A DNA stretch of 56,455 bases from JAIPIY01 sp964489785 (GTDB taxonomy: Bacteria; Patescibacteriota; Minisyncoccia; Phycocordibacterales; UBA1006): positions 1 through 56,455 of the forward strand of contig CAZAZY010000002.1 in assembly GCA_964489785.1 (NCBI GenBank), in the 5' to 3' direction. A model generated the notes under the pieces. That model had not been told where the DNA came from, did no database searches, and was given only the letters and a program-made list of their open reading frames with translations. The position numbers and the translations under genes were made by a program. Below are positions 17,184-27,110 of the stretch, one piece after another (the stretch's first letter is position 1; each line of letters opens with the position of its first letter).

Positions 17184-20100
17184 TTATTTTACAATTCGGA
17201 CACGCATAACAATATGTATCCCGTGCACTTCAATAGAATCTACATATAAACCACAAAATGAAGCAATCTCACGCAACAACAAAGGTGAAAAAACATGATG
17301 ATGAATGGCTCGATATTTTTTATTTTGATATGTCCTTGTTTTAAACCCTTCTAGATCTTTTACCCCATAATCTAAATCAATATCATGTAGTTCAAAAATT
17401 TCTTCAAAATGAGTTTTATCATCTTCTTGTGTATCTTTTAAATAATCCCCAAGAATATGCCCAAAAGTGGTATCGGGACGTTTATGATCAAAGCATTCTT
17501 TTTTGTTTGGAACAATAATGATCATATTCCCTCCAGAACGCACAACACGCTTCCATTCTAGTATTGCTTTGATAGGATTAGCAATATGCTCAAGACAGTG
17601 CGAAGCTAAAATACCATCATAAGTATCATCTGTTAGTATATTCAAATCTGTACCCTCTGCAATATAAGAAACACCAAGCTTGTGTGGATCCACATAAGTT
17701 TCTGCAATTCTGGCTTCATCCTGCCACAGAGTTTTTTCTGAAAAATTTATTTGATCTATCATATTTATTTTTTGATATATCGGAACAATACTAGAAAATA
17801 CTTCACTTGGTCCACCGATTTCTAAAACATGTCCATTATTAAAATCATCATCAAAATTATTTTGATGTGATTCAATTTTATTTTGAATAAGATGGCGCAA
17901 TACGGGCAATTGAGCAGATAAAGAATAATGCTTGTCAATAATTGCTTTTTTTTGATCGATTATAGATAAGGTATTTTTTTTCAAATAAGTATCTTTCTTT
18001 ATATAAGCATACAAATCTTCAACATTAGCCTCTCCCGGCAATACATCACCTAGATATTGGAATAATTCGAATGAGCCTAAGCCTTTTTGAAAAGCAATAA
18101 TAGGTATTCCTAAATAGACAGCCTCGAGAAGAACTAATCCAAAAGGTTCTTCTCGAGAAGGTAATGCAAAAAGCTCAAACTGATTCATGTATAAAAACGG
18201 ATCAGGTGTTTGATTAATGATAGTGAGATTATCATGTTTCAGTATAGACACAATATCAGGATCATATAATCCACCAACGCACATAAATGATTTTTCTGGT
18301 ATTTTATTTGCTGTTTCAAAAAAGATATCGGTACCCTTTCTGTAACTAATAGACCCAACAGTACCTATATATTTTTTTTGCTTCTTATTAATACTTGTAT
18401 TTTTCTGCATAGTATCAGTATTAATAAATGGGAAAAGTAAATGCATTTTATCTTCAACACCAACATCATGTAATGTCTTTATTCCAGCAGAAGATATGGC
18501 AACGATGGATTGAGAATTTAATTTATTTAATTCATAAAAACGATCTCCTAAAACCGATCGCATTACATGCTCTTGTTCTAAAATATGAAATACATAGGGT
18601 ATTCTATTAAATTCTGCATACAAGGCCCATGATAGCATCGTAACCGTATTAATATAAAGAAGAGAGGGGTTATACAGAGCAATAATTTTATCAATATTCC
18701 CCTCATTGTATGTATTCATATATATTACTGGCATAGTATACCCTCGATCAATTTTATTTAGTCCAGCTTGAGAAAAATTAGGATTTTGATCTTCTACGTC
18801 AGAACTAACTACCAAAACATCATAATTACCTTCGTTATAGATAGCTTGTGCAATTTCAAAAAGCACTCGCGGTGCACCGGTCATTGAATTATCATGAGAA
18901 ACAAAAAGAATAAGGGGTTTTCTGGGAATAATAAGAGGAGGAATTGAAATTGAAAATTCATGATTATATTTTCCAGAGATACCTATGTGGATCTGATTTT
19001 TACTCATCCCAATCCACATTTCACAAATAATTCGATAATAGAAAAAATCAATACTTTTATCAAGAGAAAAATCCCGTAAAGCATTTTGTTTCAAGAAATC
19101 AATATCTGGCAAACTTTGCAAATAAGAACTACTTGCCCACCAAAAATTTCCAGAAAAATGTGAGTGTGTTCCGATACTGTATCCCAAACCATACGCAGTA
19201 TGATAATGTACCGGGTGCTCTTTCCATCCTGTTCCTGAGATATCACAACCATGGTTGAGAAAATACATATGCTGTGCATAATGATACACCACATGTCGTA
19301 AAAGATATTTTCTCCATTCTTGTGTAAGCGTATCATGTGGTTTTGATACACCCTTTGTATGCAAATATAATACATAAATATCTTGATCTTTGATATAGTT
19401 TTGCATATATATCAACATAGGATATTCAACCAAAGAAATATCTTTATGAGAATATACACACTCCATTTTTGGATATCTTTGCATGATCTTCAAAAACTCT
19501 TGATCGGGGGTGCCTACAGTGCCATAGAAAATTTTAGTAGCATTTTGATAAACCCCAGATGAGACCAAAGAAAAAATAATTTCTTCAGTAACATCAATAT
19601 AATTATTCATACAAGCAACATGAAAGAAAGCAACAATAGGTTTCTGGGGAATCACACTGGATAATGTAATGTTTTTCGGAATATAATCATGAATATAATC
19701 ACAACTGAATCTTTTTTTGGGATAACGTGAAATATATTTACCATTATCATATATTGCTTTACCAAAATAGCGCTCCATTGCATGAGCCAGGGTATCATTT
19801 TTAAAATAACCCTCTGATTGATTTTTCTCAAAAAAATCAATAAATTCCTGATTACAAAATTTTTCTAAAAATTCAAATTTTGTCCAAAAAATAGTACCTG
19901 AAATCCAAGAATATTCAGTATCTACATCTTGAAAATAATTAAAAAGCTTTTGCATTATATGCCTATCAATAGCTGGTTCATTTGTATGATCATCAAGATT
20001 ATGTGTAAATGTTCGATTGACTCCGTCTATTTCACTTCCCCCTATCATTCCAACATCTGAATATTCCAGATTATGTAATATCATATCAATATCACGAGAG

Positions 20101-22010
20101 TTTTTAGGTAGCACATGATTCATTAAATCTGCAAACCAAGCACGAGCAACGGATGGTGTATGAGGTACTTTTTTAGGTTGTATTTTCAATACAAAACGTG
20201 GTGTTTTTTCTAAAATCATTAATGATTTTAGAAAAGGCAAAACATCAAGACCCTTGTTTTTAACAATAATTATTTTAACATTTTCTGAAAATGAACTAAT
20301 TCTTTTCCTTTCTTTTTCTGTAAAATTCCCCTCGACTAATGACACAACTAATGTGTATGAAAAAGGCATCCGCTTTAACCAAACAGTCATTTCATCCCAC
20401 ATATCTACATAATATAAATGTAATACAACCACAATTTCATGTGATGCAATATCTTTAAAAAATAAAGGGTGCGGATCTAAACCTTTTAAAAATCTTTGCG
20501 CAGCAAGAGGCGCATATTTATGAAAAAATTTTCGAGGATGATGTAACGCCCAGATTATTTGTGGATATGTTGGTATTTTTTTCCAAATGTATTTTTTAGA
20601 GAATCGCAATGGGTGCAGTATAGCCCAACGGATTTCAGGATATGTAGGAATCTTGCTCCATACCCATTTTTTTATAAAACGCAACGGATGCAATACAGCC
20701 CAGCGCGCTCTTTGATAAATATTTTTTACATAAGAAAAAATATCTTCTTTTTGTGCTTGTTGTAATTCAATTTCTTTTTGTTGCAACAATTGTTGTGTTG
20801 ATTGCAACGCAACCTGCATAGATTGTACATGGCTCTGTAGGGATACAATATGTTGCTCTTTTTCAATAATAGATTGATGCAAGAATTCTTTTTCAGTCGT
20901 ACCTATATCTATTTGTCTATCTTTTTCATAAATAAGACTCTGTAGTTCTGACTCTTTTTGCTGCTTTTTCTCTAACAATTGAACCAATGCAAATGTTTTT
21001 TCACGATAGTTTTTTTCTATTTTTTCTAATCTTTGCAAAAGGGATTGTTGCATAGATTCCTGGGAATATTGGCCTAATTGTATTTTTTCAATAATATCCT
21101 GTTTAATATTCTGGATATTTTCTTGTACCAACTGAATCCCCTCTTTTCTTTTTTGTATTTCATTATTTTGATCTTCTAAAAATGCAATACGCGTTAAATG
21201 GCTCTTTTTTTGTTGTTCAAAATCCTCAGTTAACCAATGATGTAATACAAATGCATCTGATGATAATGTACCCCAAAAATCAATATCATTCATTTGATAT
21301 GAGGTGATATGATATCCATTCATACCAAAATTACGTCGCAATTGAGCATCAAATAATGTATGTACAGTATCTTTCTTTTCTTCATATACTTGTGCAAGTA
21401 AATAAAAAGGATCTTGTTGTATTATTCTTTCAACCTCATTTTTAAAAGATTCATGCAAAAGATGATACGACGTATATATACAAGGTTTCGTATGTGTGTA
21501 TTTTTGTATAGATTTATACGTTTGCGACCATAAAGAAAAGAAATTTTGCACCGCGATATCATTATTTCTTTTTTGTAATGATTGTATTACTTCTATAGGA
21601 TTGCGATGAGTAATAATATAACAAGTATCTTCTGGGAGATACTCCTGCCAAAGTGGCAAAGTGATACCCATGCGAGGATCTTTTATACCCCATGGAGCAT
21701 GTCTAGATTCCATAGATTCAACAAAAGAGGCAATGCGCTCACGAATAGATGTCAGTCGTGCATCTCTGTGCCAACCATATTGCAATGTAGGTATACTATC
21801 CCATGTTCCACCAAAAAATTTTAAGATATCATCATTAATGAGTACCACTTCATTGTTTTCAAAATACCCCAAAGGATTTTCAACAGTTTGCAAGAGAAGG
21901 TTATTTTTATCACCCAAAAAAACACCTATTTTTGAAAGGACGCCAGCAACCAAAGATGTACCACTGCGATGCATCCCTAATACAATATAACAAGCATTTT
22001 TTTGATTCAT
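17184..22010 (-). CDS. giant multidomain enzyme: sulfotransferase, coiled coil, HPLRF repeats, RgpF-like GT, second GT, GT4, methyltransferase
   Basis: It has 1608 residues from ATG 22010, with TATATT 7 nt upstream. Domains in order (approximate residues): sulfotransferase with PAPS loop LGMHRSGTSLVAGVL and GIKDPRMG (8-260); a long Gln/Glu/Lys coiled coil (262-430); three HPLRF-type repeats (437-510); a rhamnan-synthesis-F-like domain starting VVVLHLYYVDMW (525-785); a second transferase-like domain with YLHTKGV (793-1010); a GT4 with SMTGAPRVL and SREEPFGLVLLEA (1030-1370); a class I methyltransferase with VLEIGGPSEV and SHCLEHIANP (1395-end). It lies next to a Wzm/Wzt-type exporter. It may build and cap one exported polysaccharide, but this has not been shown. 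Confidence 0.85.
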   Translation of the reverse strand: MNQKNACYIVLGMHRSGTSLVAGVLSKIGVFLGDKNNLLLQTVENPLGYFENNEVVLINDDILKFFGGTWDSIPTLQYGWHRDARLTSIRERIASFVESMESRHAPWGIKDPRMGITLPLWQEYLPEDTCYIITHRNPIEVIQSLQKRNNDIAVQNFFSLWSQTYKSIQKYTHTKPCIYTSYHLLHESFKNEVERIIQQDPFYLLAQVYEEKKDTVHTLFDAQLRRNFGMNGYHITSYQMNDIDFWGTLSSDAFVLHHWLTEDFEQQKKSHLTRIAFLEDQNNEIQKRKEGIQLVQENIQNIKQDIIEKIQLGQYSQESMQQSLLQRLEKIEKNYREKTFALVQLLEKKQQKESELQSLIYEKDRQIDIGTTEKEFLHQSIIEKEQHIVSLQSHVQSMQVALQSTQQLLQQKEIELQQAQKEDIFSYVKNIYQRARWAVLHPLRFIKKWVWSKIPTYPEIRWAILHPLRFSKKYIWKKIPTYPQIIWALHHPRKFFHKYAPLAAQRFLKGLDPHPLFFKDIASHEIVVVLHLYYVDMWDEMTVWLKRMPFSYTLVVSLVEGNFTEKERKRISSFSENVKIIIVKNKGLDVLPFLKSLMILEKTPRFVLKIQPKKVPHTPSVARAWFADLMNHVLPKNSRDIDMILHNLEYSDVGMIGGSEIDGVNRTFTHNLDDHTNEPAIDRHIMQKLFNYFQDVDTEYSWISGTIFWTKFEFLEKFCNQEFIDFFEKNQSEGYFKNDTLAHAMERYFGKAIYDNGKYISRYPKKRFSCDYIHDYIPKNITLSSVIPQKPIVAFFHVACMNNYIDVTEEIIFSLVSSGVYQNATKIFYGTVGTPDQEFLKIMQRYPKMECVYSHKDISLVEYPMLIYMQNYIKDQDIYVLYLHTKGVSKPHDTLTQEWRKYLLRHVVYHYAQHMYFLNHGCDISGTGWKEHPVHYHTAYGLGYSIGTHSHFSGNFWWASSSYLQSLPDIDFLKQNALRDFSLDKSIDFFYYRIICEMWIGMSKNQIHIGISGKYNHEFSISIPPLIIPRKPLILFVSHDNSMTGAPRVLFEIAQAIYNEGNYDVLVVSSDVEDQNPNFSQAGLNKIDRGYTMPVIYMNTYNEGNIDKIIALYNPSLLYINTVTMLSWALYAEFNRIPYVFHILEQEHVMRSVLGDRFYELNKLNSQSIVAISSAGIKTLHDVGVEDKMHLLFPFINTDTMQKNTSINKKQKKYIGTVGSISYRKGTDIFFETANKIPEKSFMCVGGLYDPDIVSILKHDNLTIINQTPDPFLYMNQFELFALPSREEPFGLVLLEAVYLGIPIIAFQKGLGSFELFQYLGDVLPGEANVEDLYAYIKKDTYLKKNTLSIIDQKKAIIDKHYSLSAQLPVLRHLIQNKIESHQNNFDDDFNNGHVLEIGGPSEVFSSIVPIYQKINMIDQINFSEKTLWQDEARIAETYVDPHKLGVSYIAEGTDLNILTDDTYDGILASHCLEHIANPIKAILEWKRVVRSGGNMIIIVPNKKECFDHKRPDTTFGHILGDYLKDTQEDDKTHFEEIFELHDIDLDYGVKDLEGFKTRTYQNKKYRAIHHHVFSPLLLREIASFCGLYVDSIEVHGIHIVMRVRIVK

Positions 22011-22017
22011 TGTGCAC

Positions 22018-22023
22018 AATATA
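22018..22023 (-). promoter_or_regulatory. -10 box of the giant glycan enzyme, 7 nt before ATG
   Basis: TATATT; supports the start at 22010 and a transcript separate from the ABC genes. Confidence 0.5.
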
Positions 22024-22056
22024 TAGCTTTTTTACCTAAAAAACAAGGAATCAAAA

Positions 22057-23286
22057 TTATTCCGAAGACCATGTGTGTGGCATATGAACAAGTCCATTTC
22101 TTTTATCTTTTGGAATAACCTTGAAATAAGCCTGGTGTTCCGATCCTAAATACATATCATAAAAAAAATGCTCTTTGTTTTCTTTTTCATAAAAAAGACT
22201 CGTATTAATAATAAATTCACCCTTATGAAATGAAGCCGAAGGAAAAGTAAGTGTGATACTATTTTTACCTCTTTTCCACGAATGCATATATTTTTCGTAT
22301 AGAGTATTATTTCCACACACCCAAGCTCCAGTTCCCTTGTCGATAACCGCCAGTCCAACATGCATTTTTTTACTGATATCTTGTATGTCATACGTCATAC
22401 GTATATGTATTGTATCCCCAGATTCAAAAACGGAAGTCTCTAATCTTTTTTCATTATACAAATTAACTCCAATAATGGTATTATTTTTTTTATTTAGCAA
22501 TGTATCCTGTTCTTCTTCATGACGTTCATGCATTAATAATTTCTGATATGCAAATAATGCTTTTGTTGCAGTGTCGATTGTATGTATTTTCCCCTCATGT
22601 AACACCAACACACGATCTGCAAAATCACGAACGGATTGTTCTCCATGAGAAACTAATACAATGGTTTTACCAGAACGTTTCAATCGACGTAATTCAGTGA
22701 GACATTTCTCTTGGAACAATGCATCTCCAACAGCCAATACTTCATCCATTAAAATCACCTCTTTATTTGCATGAATCGCTACAGAAAAAGCTAACCTCAT
22801 GTACATACCTGATGAATAATTTTTTACCTTTTGATCAATAAATCTTTCCAATTCTGAAAATGCTATAATCGCATCAATCTTTTCGTCAATTTCTTTTTCA
22901 GAAAGTCCCAGTACTGTTGCATTTAAATATATATTATCACGACCGGATAATTCACCATGAAATCCTAATCCTAGTTCTAAAAATGGGGATACACCTCCGG
23001 TAATTTTGACAGACCCAGAATCTTGTTCATATACACCCGCAAGAATTTTTAATAGGGTGGATTTCCCTCCTCCATTTCTTCCTACTATAGCAAAAAATTC
23101 TCCCTGATAAATATCAAAAGAGATGTCATCCAAAGCGTGTAATATATCATAGTGTCTCTTTTTAGCAATTTGCACAAATGCACTACGTAATGTTTCTATC
23201 TTTTCATGTGGGACAATAAATTTTTTAGATATATTGCGTACAGACACAGCAATATTTTGTTCATTTGTTGTTTGTTTCTTTTTCAT
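22057..23286 (-). CDS. wzt: polysaccharide ABC exporter ATPase with Wzt-type C-terminal domain
   Basis: A 409-residue ATPase. It has Walker A GRNGGGKSTLLKIL, signature SSGMYMRLAFS, Walker B VILMDEVLAVGD and switch His VLVSHGEQSV, all typical of the KpsT/Wzt/TagH group. Residues of about 265-409 form an extra beta-rich domain (EKRLETSVFESGDTIHIRM onward) like the Wzt carbohydrate-binding domain, which in O-antigen systems reads the terminal modification of the chain before export. It overlaps the permease gene by 4 nt. The giant enzyme downstream has methyltransferase and sulfotransferase domains that could make such a terminal mark. Confidence 0.9.
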   Translation of the reverse strand: MKKKQTTNEQNIAVSVRNISKKFIVPHEKIETLRSAFVQIAKKRHYDILHALDDISFDIYQGEFFAIVGRNGGGKSTLLKILAGVYEQDSGSVKITGGVSPFLELGLGFHGELSGRDNIYLNATVLGLSEKEIDEKIDAIIAFSELERFIDQKVKNYSSGMYMRLAFSVAIHANKEVILMDEVLAVGDALFQEKCLTELRRLKRSGKTIVLVSHGEQSVRDFADRVLVLHEGKIHTIDTATKALFAYQKLLMHERHEEEQDTLLNKKNNTIIGVNLYNEKRLETSVFESGDTIHIRMTYDIQDISKKMHVGLAVIDKGTGAWVCGNNTLYEKYMHSWKRGKNSITLTFPSASFHKGEFIINTSLFYEKENKEHFFYDMYLGSEHQAYFKVIPKDKRNGLVHMPHTWSSE

Positions 23287-24062
23287 ATATATTCAGCAAT
23301 TCTTCGAGAGGTCTTCATAAATAAAAAGACGCTTATACATAAAAACAATAAGCAGGCAATCGTCATTAACACAACATGATGCGTTTCAGCAAACAAATTT
23401 GCAATAATACCTTGTTTTGAAAAATGAATAATAAAAGCAAGAGGATTAGCTAATAGCCATCGGTGTACATGTTCCGGCAACATAGTAAGTGGATACACAA
23501 TCGGAGATGCATACATTAATATAGAAATCATCACTTCCCATATCATAGATACATCGCGAAAGCGAACCAATAATGGAGCAAGAATAAAAGAACATCCCAG
23601 AATAAAAATATACAAAAGAAGAATGAAGAACAAAAACATACAAACACCAGTAAGGGTTGGCGTTTTTCCATAATAGACAAAAAAACCAATCACAACAACA
23701 AGATTAGTAAGAAACACCAAAAAAGAATTAAGTGTAGATGCAACAACCAAAGTCCATCTTGGTAATGCGATTTTTGTTACGAGTTGTCCTTTTGATAACA
23801 ATGCTGACATTCCAGACAATGTGCCTTCTGCAAAAAAATTAAACATTAAAAATGCAGTAAGTAATTCTAATGTATAAAATGGAGTCCCTATATTTTTAAA
23901 GTTAAAAATAGAACTAAATACAAAATTTAAAATGGCAAAAAACAATAATGGCTTTAATAATGCCCACACATATCCCAGCCAAGAATTTTGATACCGAAGC
24001 AAAAAATCCGTCTTTGCTAGACGAAATATCAATTCTTTTTGTGCAAGAAAATTCGCAAACAT
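23283..24062 (-). CDS. wzm: polysaccharide ABC exporter permease (Wzm/TagG type)
   Basis: A 259-residue ABC-2 permease with six predicted membrane helices. The start resembles the family (AKTDFLLRYQNSWLGYVWALLKP split around the YQNS..GYxW motif), and the C-terminal part has YASPIVYPLTMLPEHVHRWL and NPLAFIIHFSKQGI, both typical of Wzm/KpsM/TagG permeases. It would export an undecaprenyl-linked glycan across the cytoplasmic membrane together with the ATPase that follows by ATGA-type overlap. It follows the GT4 gene after 3 nt, so this is one operon. Confidence 0.9.
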   Translation of the reverse strand: MFANFLAQKELIFRLAKTDFLLRYQNSWLGYVWALLKPLLFFAILNFVFSSIFNFKNIGTPFYTLELLTAFLMFNFFAEGTLSGMSALLSKGQLVTKIALPRWTLVVASTLNSFLVFLTNLVVVIGFFVYYGKTPTLTGVCMFLFFILLLYIFILGCSFILAPLLVRFRDVSMIWEVMISILMYASPIVYPLTMLPEHVHRWLLANPLAFIIHFSKQGIIANLFAETHHVVLMTIACLLFLCISVFLFMKTSRRIAEYI

Positions 24063-24065
24063 ATA

Positions 24066-25202
24066 TTAATCAAGGGAATACTTATCAAGTATACCAGAAA
24101 TCACTGATCGATGGATAGCAATAATTTCTTTGGTTCTTTCTTTAATTTTCTCTGTGAGAATTTCATCCTTTATTACAAAAAGATGTTTCAAAGATTCTCT
24201 AGTATATTCAACAGGAAACAAATCCTGTGTATACCACATATTCGTATCAGTATTTCGTGTAATAATGGGCACACCATAAATCATTGCATTTACAATTTTA
24301 CCGCTACCCTGCAGAGAATCTTTTTGTTTTGGATCAATACACACATCAGCAATTGATAACAATTCAGACAATGTATTTGCTGATAACGGACTTATGACAG
24401 TGTATATATCTTTAGGAATATCATTTGGAATGAATAACATTTTCGCAGGACCACCTGCAATCACCCAAAACACGTCTTTATTTTCTCGCATCATATCCCA
24501 TATAGCAGATACATTTTTATCAAATGAAAATCCTCCTGCATATACAACAATGGGTATATGTAATGGAATATTGTATTTTTTACATACTGTATTTTTATTA
24601 TGAACATCCAAAACCAAAGACGGCACATCAGGTAAAAAAATTATTTGATCTGTACGAAATCTCTGCATATAATCCACCAATTCCAAAGAACTTGCAGTGC
24701 ACAGAATTGGTAATGTATATATCCATTTCTCGATGCGAAATAATATATTTTTTAATAAATCATGGTGTGTATGCAATTCTTTTGCAAAGCCACCATGAAA
24801 ATCACCCATGATTTGTATATCTTTCCAAAATACTATTTTTTTACACAGCCATACAATAAGCACACCCTCATATAAATGCGCATAGACATATATCTTTTTT
24901 TGTTTTTTTTGTATAAAATTTTTAATCAAGACACACAACAAAAAAACATCCAACACGAATCGAATCCAATGAAACCCTGTGGGTATTTGACGTATCCAAA
25001 AAAAAGGATTCCAGGATCTGATAGTTAAAACATCTTTAGGCGTTTCACCAAATGGATACGCATATATCTGAATATGATATCCTAAATTTGAAAGCACTTT
25101 TGTGATTGAATATATACGAGAAGAGGTACCTCGCCCTGAAAGAAACACTGTCGGAGCGATTATATATATATCTTGTATTTTGTTTATTTCTTTATTTTTC
25201 AT
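24066..25202 (-). CDS. GT4-family glycosyltransferase
   Basis: A 378-residue protein if it starts at ATG 25202 (MKNKEINK), giving an 11-nt overlap with the upstream epimerase gene. The N-terminal half has GRGTSSRIYSITKVLSNLGY, a donor/acceptor-side motif of GT-B enzymes. The C-terminal half has VVYAGGFSFDKNVSAIWDMM, VIAGGPAKM, and DPKQKDSLQGSGKIVNAM followed by YGVPII. This corresponds to the nucleotide-sugar-binding E-x7-E region of GT4, although the first Glu is replaced. It probably adds one sugar during assembly of the glycan exported by the next two gene products. Confidence 0.82.
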   Translation of the reverse strand: MKNKEINKIQDIYIIAPTVFLSGRGTSSRIYSITKVLSNLGYHIQIYAYPFGETPKDVLTIRSWNPFFWIRQIPTGFHWIRFVLDVFLLCVLIKNFIQKKQKKIYVYAHLYEGVLIVWLCKKIVFWKDIQIMGDFHGGFAKELHTHHDLLKNILFRIEKWIYTLPILCTASSLELVDYMQRFRTDQIIFLPDVPSLVLDVHNKNTVCKKYNIPLHIPIVVYAGGFSFDKNVSAIWDMMRENKDVFWVIAGGPAKMLFIPNDIPKDIYTVISPLSANTLSELLSIADVCIDPKQKDSLQGSGKIVNAMIYGVPIITRNTDTNMWYTQDLFPVEYTRESLKHLFVIKDEILTEKIKERTKEIIAIHRSVISGILDKYSLD

Positions 25203-26163
25203 AATAAAAACGATACCACTCAATTAATTCTTTGACGCCTTTTTCTAATGAGATTTTTGGCGTATACCCAAAAACTTCAGAAGCCATTTGGGTATCTGCA
25301 CAAGTGATTTGCATATCAGCATCTGGTTTTTTATCAAAAACACACAAAGCCCTCATGCCAATATTTTTCTCTAATAATTGTATTATTTCATAGAGGCTCG
25401 TAGCTGAACCCGTTCCAACATTAAAAACACCCGACACTGATTTGCTTTCTAGTGATTTTATTATCATATCGACAATATCATGAACACACGTAAAATCCCT
25501 ACGCAATAAACCATCACCAAACAAGATAATTGGTTCGTTATTTAATATTTTTTTAATAAAAATAAACAATGCCATATCTGGTCTCATCATTGGGCCATAC
25601 ACAGTAAAAAAACGTAAGCCAATACATCTCATCTGTGTAGTACGTGAAAATTCTTCTGCAGTACGTTCATTCTCCCTTTTTGTATCAGCATAATAAGACA
25701 ACGATGATCCTAGTATATTTTTTTCTGAAAAAGGAATTTTATCACTATCTCCATACACAGAACTACTTGACGCATAAATAAATAAAGAAATATTATTTTC
25801 TGTTGCACATCGAATCACTGTACGAAAACCGATGATATTAGACTGATAATGTAAATCTTTAAAGAGATGACTATGTCGAACCCCTACCATAGAAGCAAGA
25901 TGCACCACCGCAACAAAAACATGCTGATGAAAAATACTATTTATTTTTTTTGTATCAAGGATATCATATTGATAAAAAATAAAATTTTTATTTTCCTCAA
26001 GTAGCGAGAGACGATATTCTTTTAAAGAAACATCGTAATAATTATTCATATTATCACATCCAACTACAATATATCCCTCTGACAAGAGCCGTTCTGCAAC
26101 ATGAAAACCAATAAAACCAGCAACACCCGTAATAAATATTTTTTTATTCTCAGCGTGACGCAT
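25192..26163 (-). CDS. NAD-dependent NDP-sugar epimerase/dehydratase
   Basis: A 323-residue extended short-chain dehydrogenase. It has the NAD motif ITGVAGFIGFHVAERLL at the N-terminus, ASSSSVYGDSDKIPF and the YADTK form of the YxxxK catalytic motif, then LRFFTVYGPMMRPDMALF. The closest resemblance is to UDP-glucuronate/UDP-glucose 4-epimerases. It would supply a nucleotide sugar to the neighbouring glycosyltransferases. The exact substrate cannot be told from the sequence. Confidence 0.85.
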   Translation of the reverse strand: MRHAENKKIFITGVAGFIGFHVAERLLSEGYIVVGCDNMNNYYDVSLKEYRLSLLEENKNFIFYQYDILDTKKINSIFHQHVFVAVVHLASMVGVRHSHLFKDLHYQSNIIGFRTVIRCATENNISLFIYASSSSVYGDSDKIPFSEKNILGSSLSYYADTKRENERTAEEFSRTTQMRCIGLRFFTVYGPMMRPDMALFIFIKKILNNEPIILFGDGLLRRDFTCVHDIVDMIIKSLESKSVSGVFNVGTGSATSLYEIIQLLEKNIGMRALCVFDKKPDADMQITCADTQMASEVFGYTPKISLEKGVKELIEWYRFYYEK

Positions 26164-26166
26164 GAA

Positions 26167-27108
26167 TTATTGTATATTAACACCCTTAATAGAATAAGAC
26201 ACGTCTTTTGTAAGGGAGAAGTATGTCTTTGAGAGAATATCTGCAATAAGTCCAAAGACAAATAACATCACTCCCCCGAACAACAAAAAGAGAGCCAAGA
26301 ACATCACCATAGTATCAGTTAAATCAATAGAATAAAAAAACTTTTGCACGATACTAATACAAAACAAAAACATTCCCAAAAAGATAAAAAATAACCCCGC
26401 CCCACCAAAGAGATGTAATGGCCTATTGGCAAATTTTTGCCAAAACCATACAGACATCATGTCCAAAAAACCTTTAATACTTCTTTTCCATGTATATTTT
26501 GTTATACCAGAAAACCTAGGTCGATGATTTACTATAATTTCCCCAACAGAGAAGCCTTTTATTTTTAATACCGCAGGAATAAAACGATGCATTTCTCCAA
26601 ATAAATCGACATGATTAAAACATTCTTTGCGGTATATTTTTAATGTGCAACCACTGTCATGAATACCATCATTAATAAGAAATTTCCTTATTGTGTTTGC
26701 AACACGAGAAACAAAACGCTTGTGCTTGTTATCTTGTCTATTTTTTCTCCACCCAGAAACCACGTCAAGGTTATTTTCCTCTAAATAGACAACCAATTTG
26801 GGAATATCAGCAGGATCATTTTGCCCATCACCATCCATCGCAATAATATATTTCCCCTGTGCATGTTTAAAGCCTGCATCCAATGCAGCAGTTTGACCAA
26901 AGTTTTTTCGAAAAGTAATAACTGTTAACGGAGACAACGCTTGTAATTCTTGTGCTGTGCGATCACTGGATCCGTCATTTACAAAGATAATCTCAAATGA
27001 AGTTTGCATTTTTTCCAAAACTGCCATAATCTCCCGGTGAAGTAATACTGCATTTCCTTCTTCGTTAAACATAGGCACAACAACGGATATCTGTATATTT
27101 TGTTTCAT
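26167..27108 (-). CDS. GT2 polyprenyl-phosphate glycosyltransferase (GtrB/DPM1-like)
   Basis: A 313-residue protein from ATG 27108, 2 nt after the stop of the upstream gene. The GT-A domain is clear: SVVVPMFNEEGNAV, FVNDGSSDRT, KNFGQTAALDAGF, AMDGDGQNDPADIP (DxD) and VSGWRKNRQD. Two membrane helices follow (LFGGAGLFFIFLGMFLF and MFLALFLLFGGVMLFVFGLI). Enzymes of this shape move a sugar from a nucleotide donor to undecaprenyl phosphate for use by GT-C transferases such as the one encoded at 15698. That pairing is inference. Confidence 0.88.
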   Translation of the reverse strand: MKQNIQISVVVPMFNEEGNAVLLHREIMAVLEKMQTSFEIIFVNDGSSDRTAQELQALSPLTVITFRKNFGQTAALDAGFKHAQGKYIIAMDGDGQNDPADIPKLVVYLEENNLDVVSGWRKNRQDNKHKRFVSRVANTIRKFLINDGIHDSGCTLKIYRKECFNHVDLFGEMHRFIPAVLKIKGFSVGEIIVNHRPRFSGITKYTWKRSIKGFLDMMSVWFWQKFANRPLHLFGGAGLFFIFLGMFLFCISIVQKFFYSIDLTDTMVMFLALFLLFGGVMLFVFGLIADILSKTYFSLTKDVSYSIKGVNIQ

Positions 27109-27110
27109 AG

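Noticed and set aside
22253..22522. Plus-strand frames inside the ABC and glycan genes (for example 22253, 24111, 24524).
   Set aside because: All antisense to conserved genes, without start context or recognisable domains.
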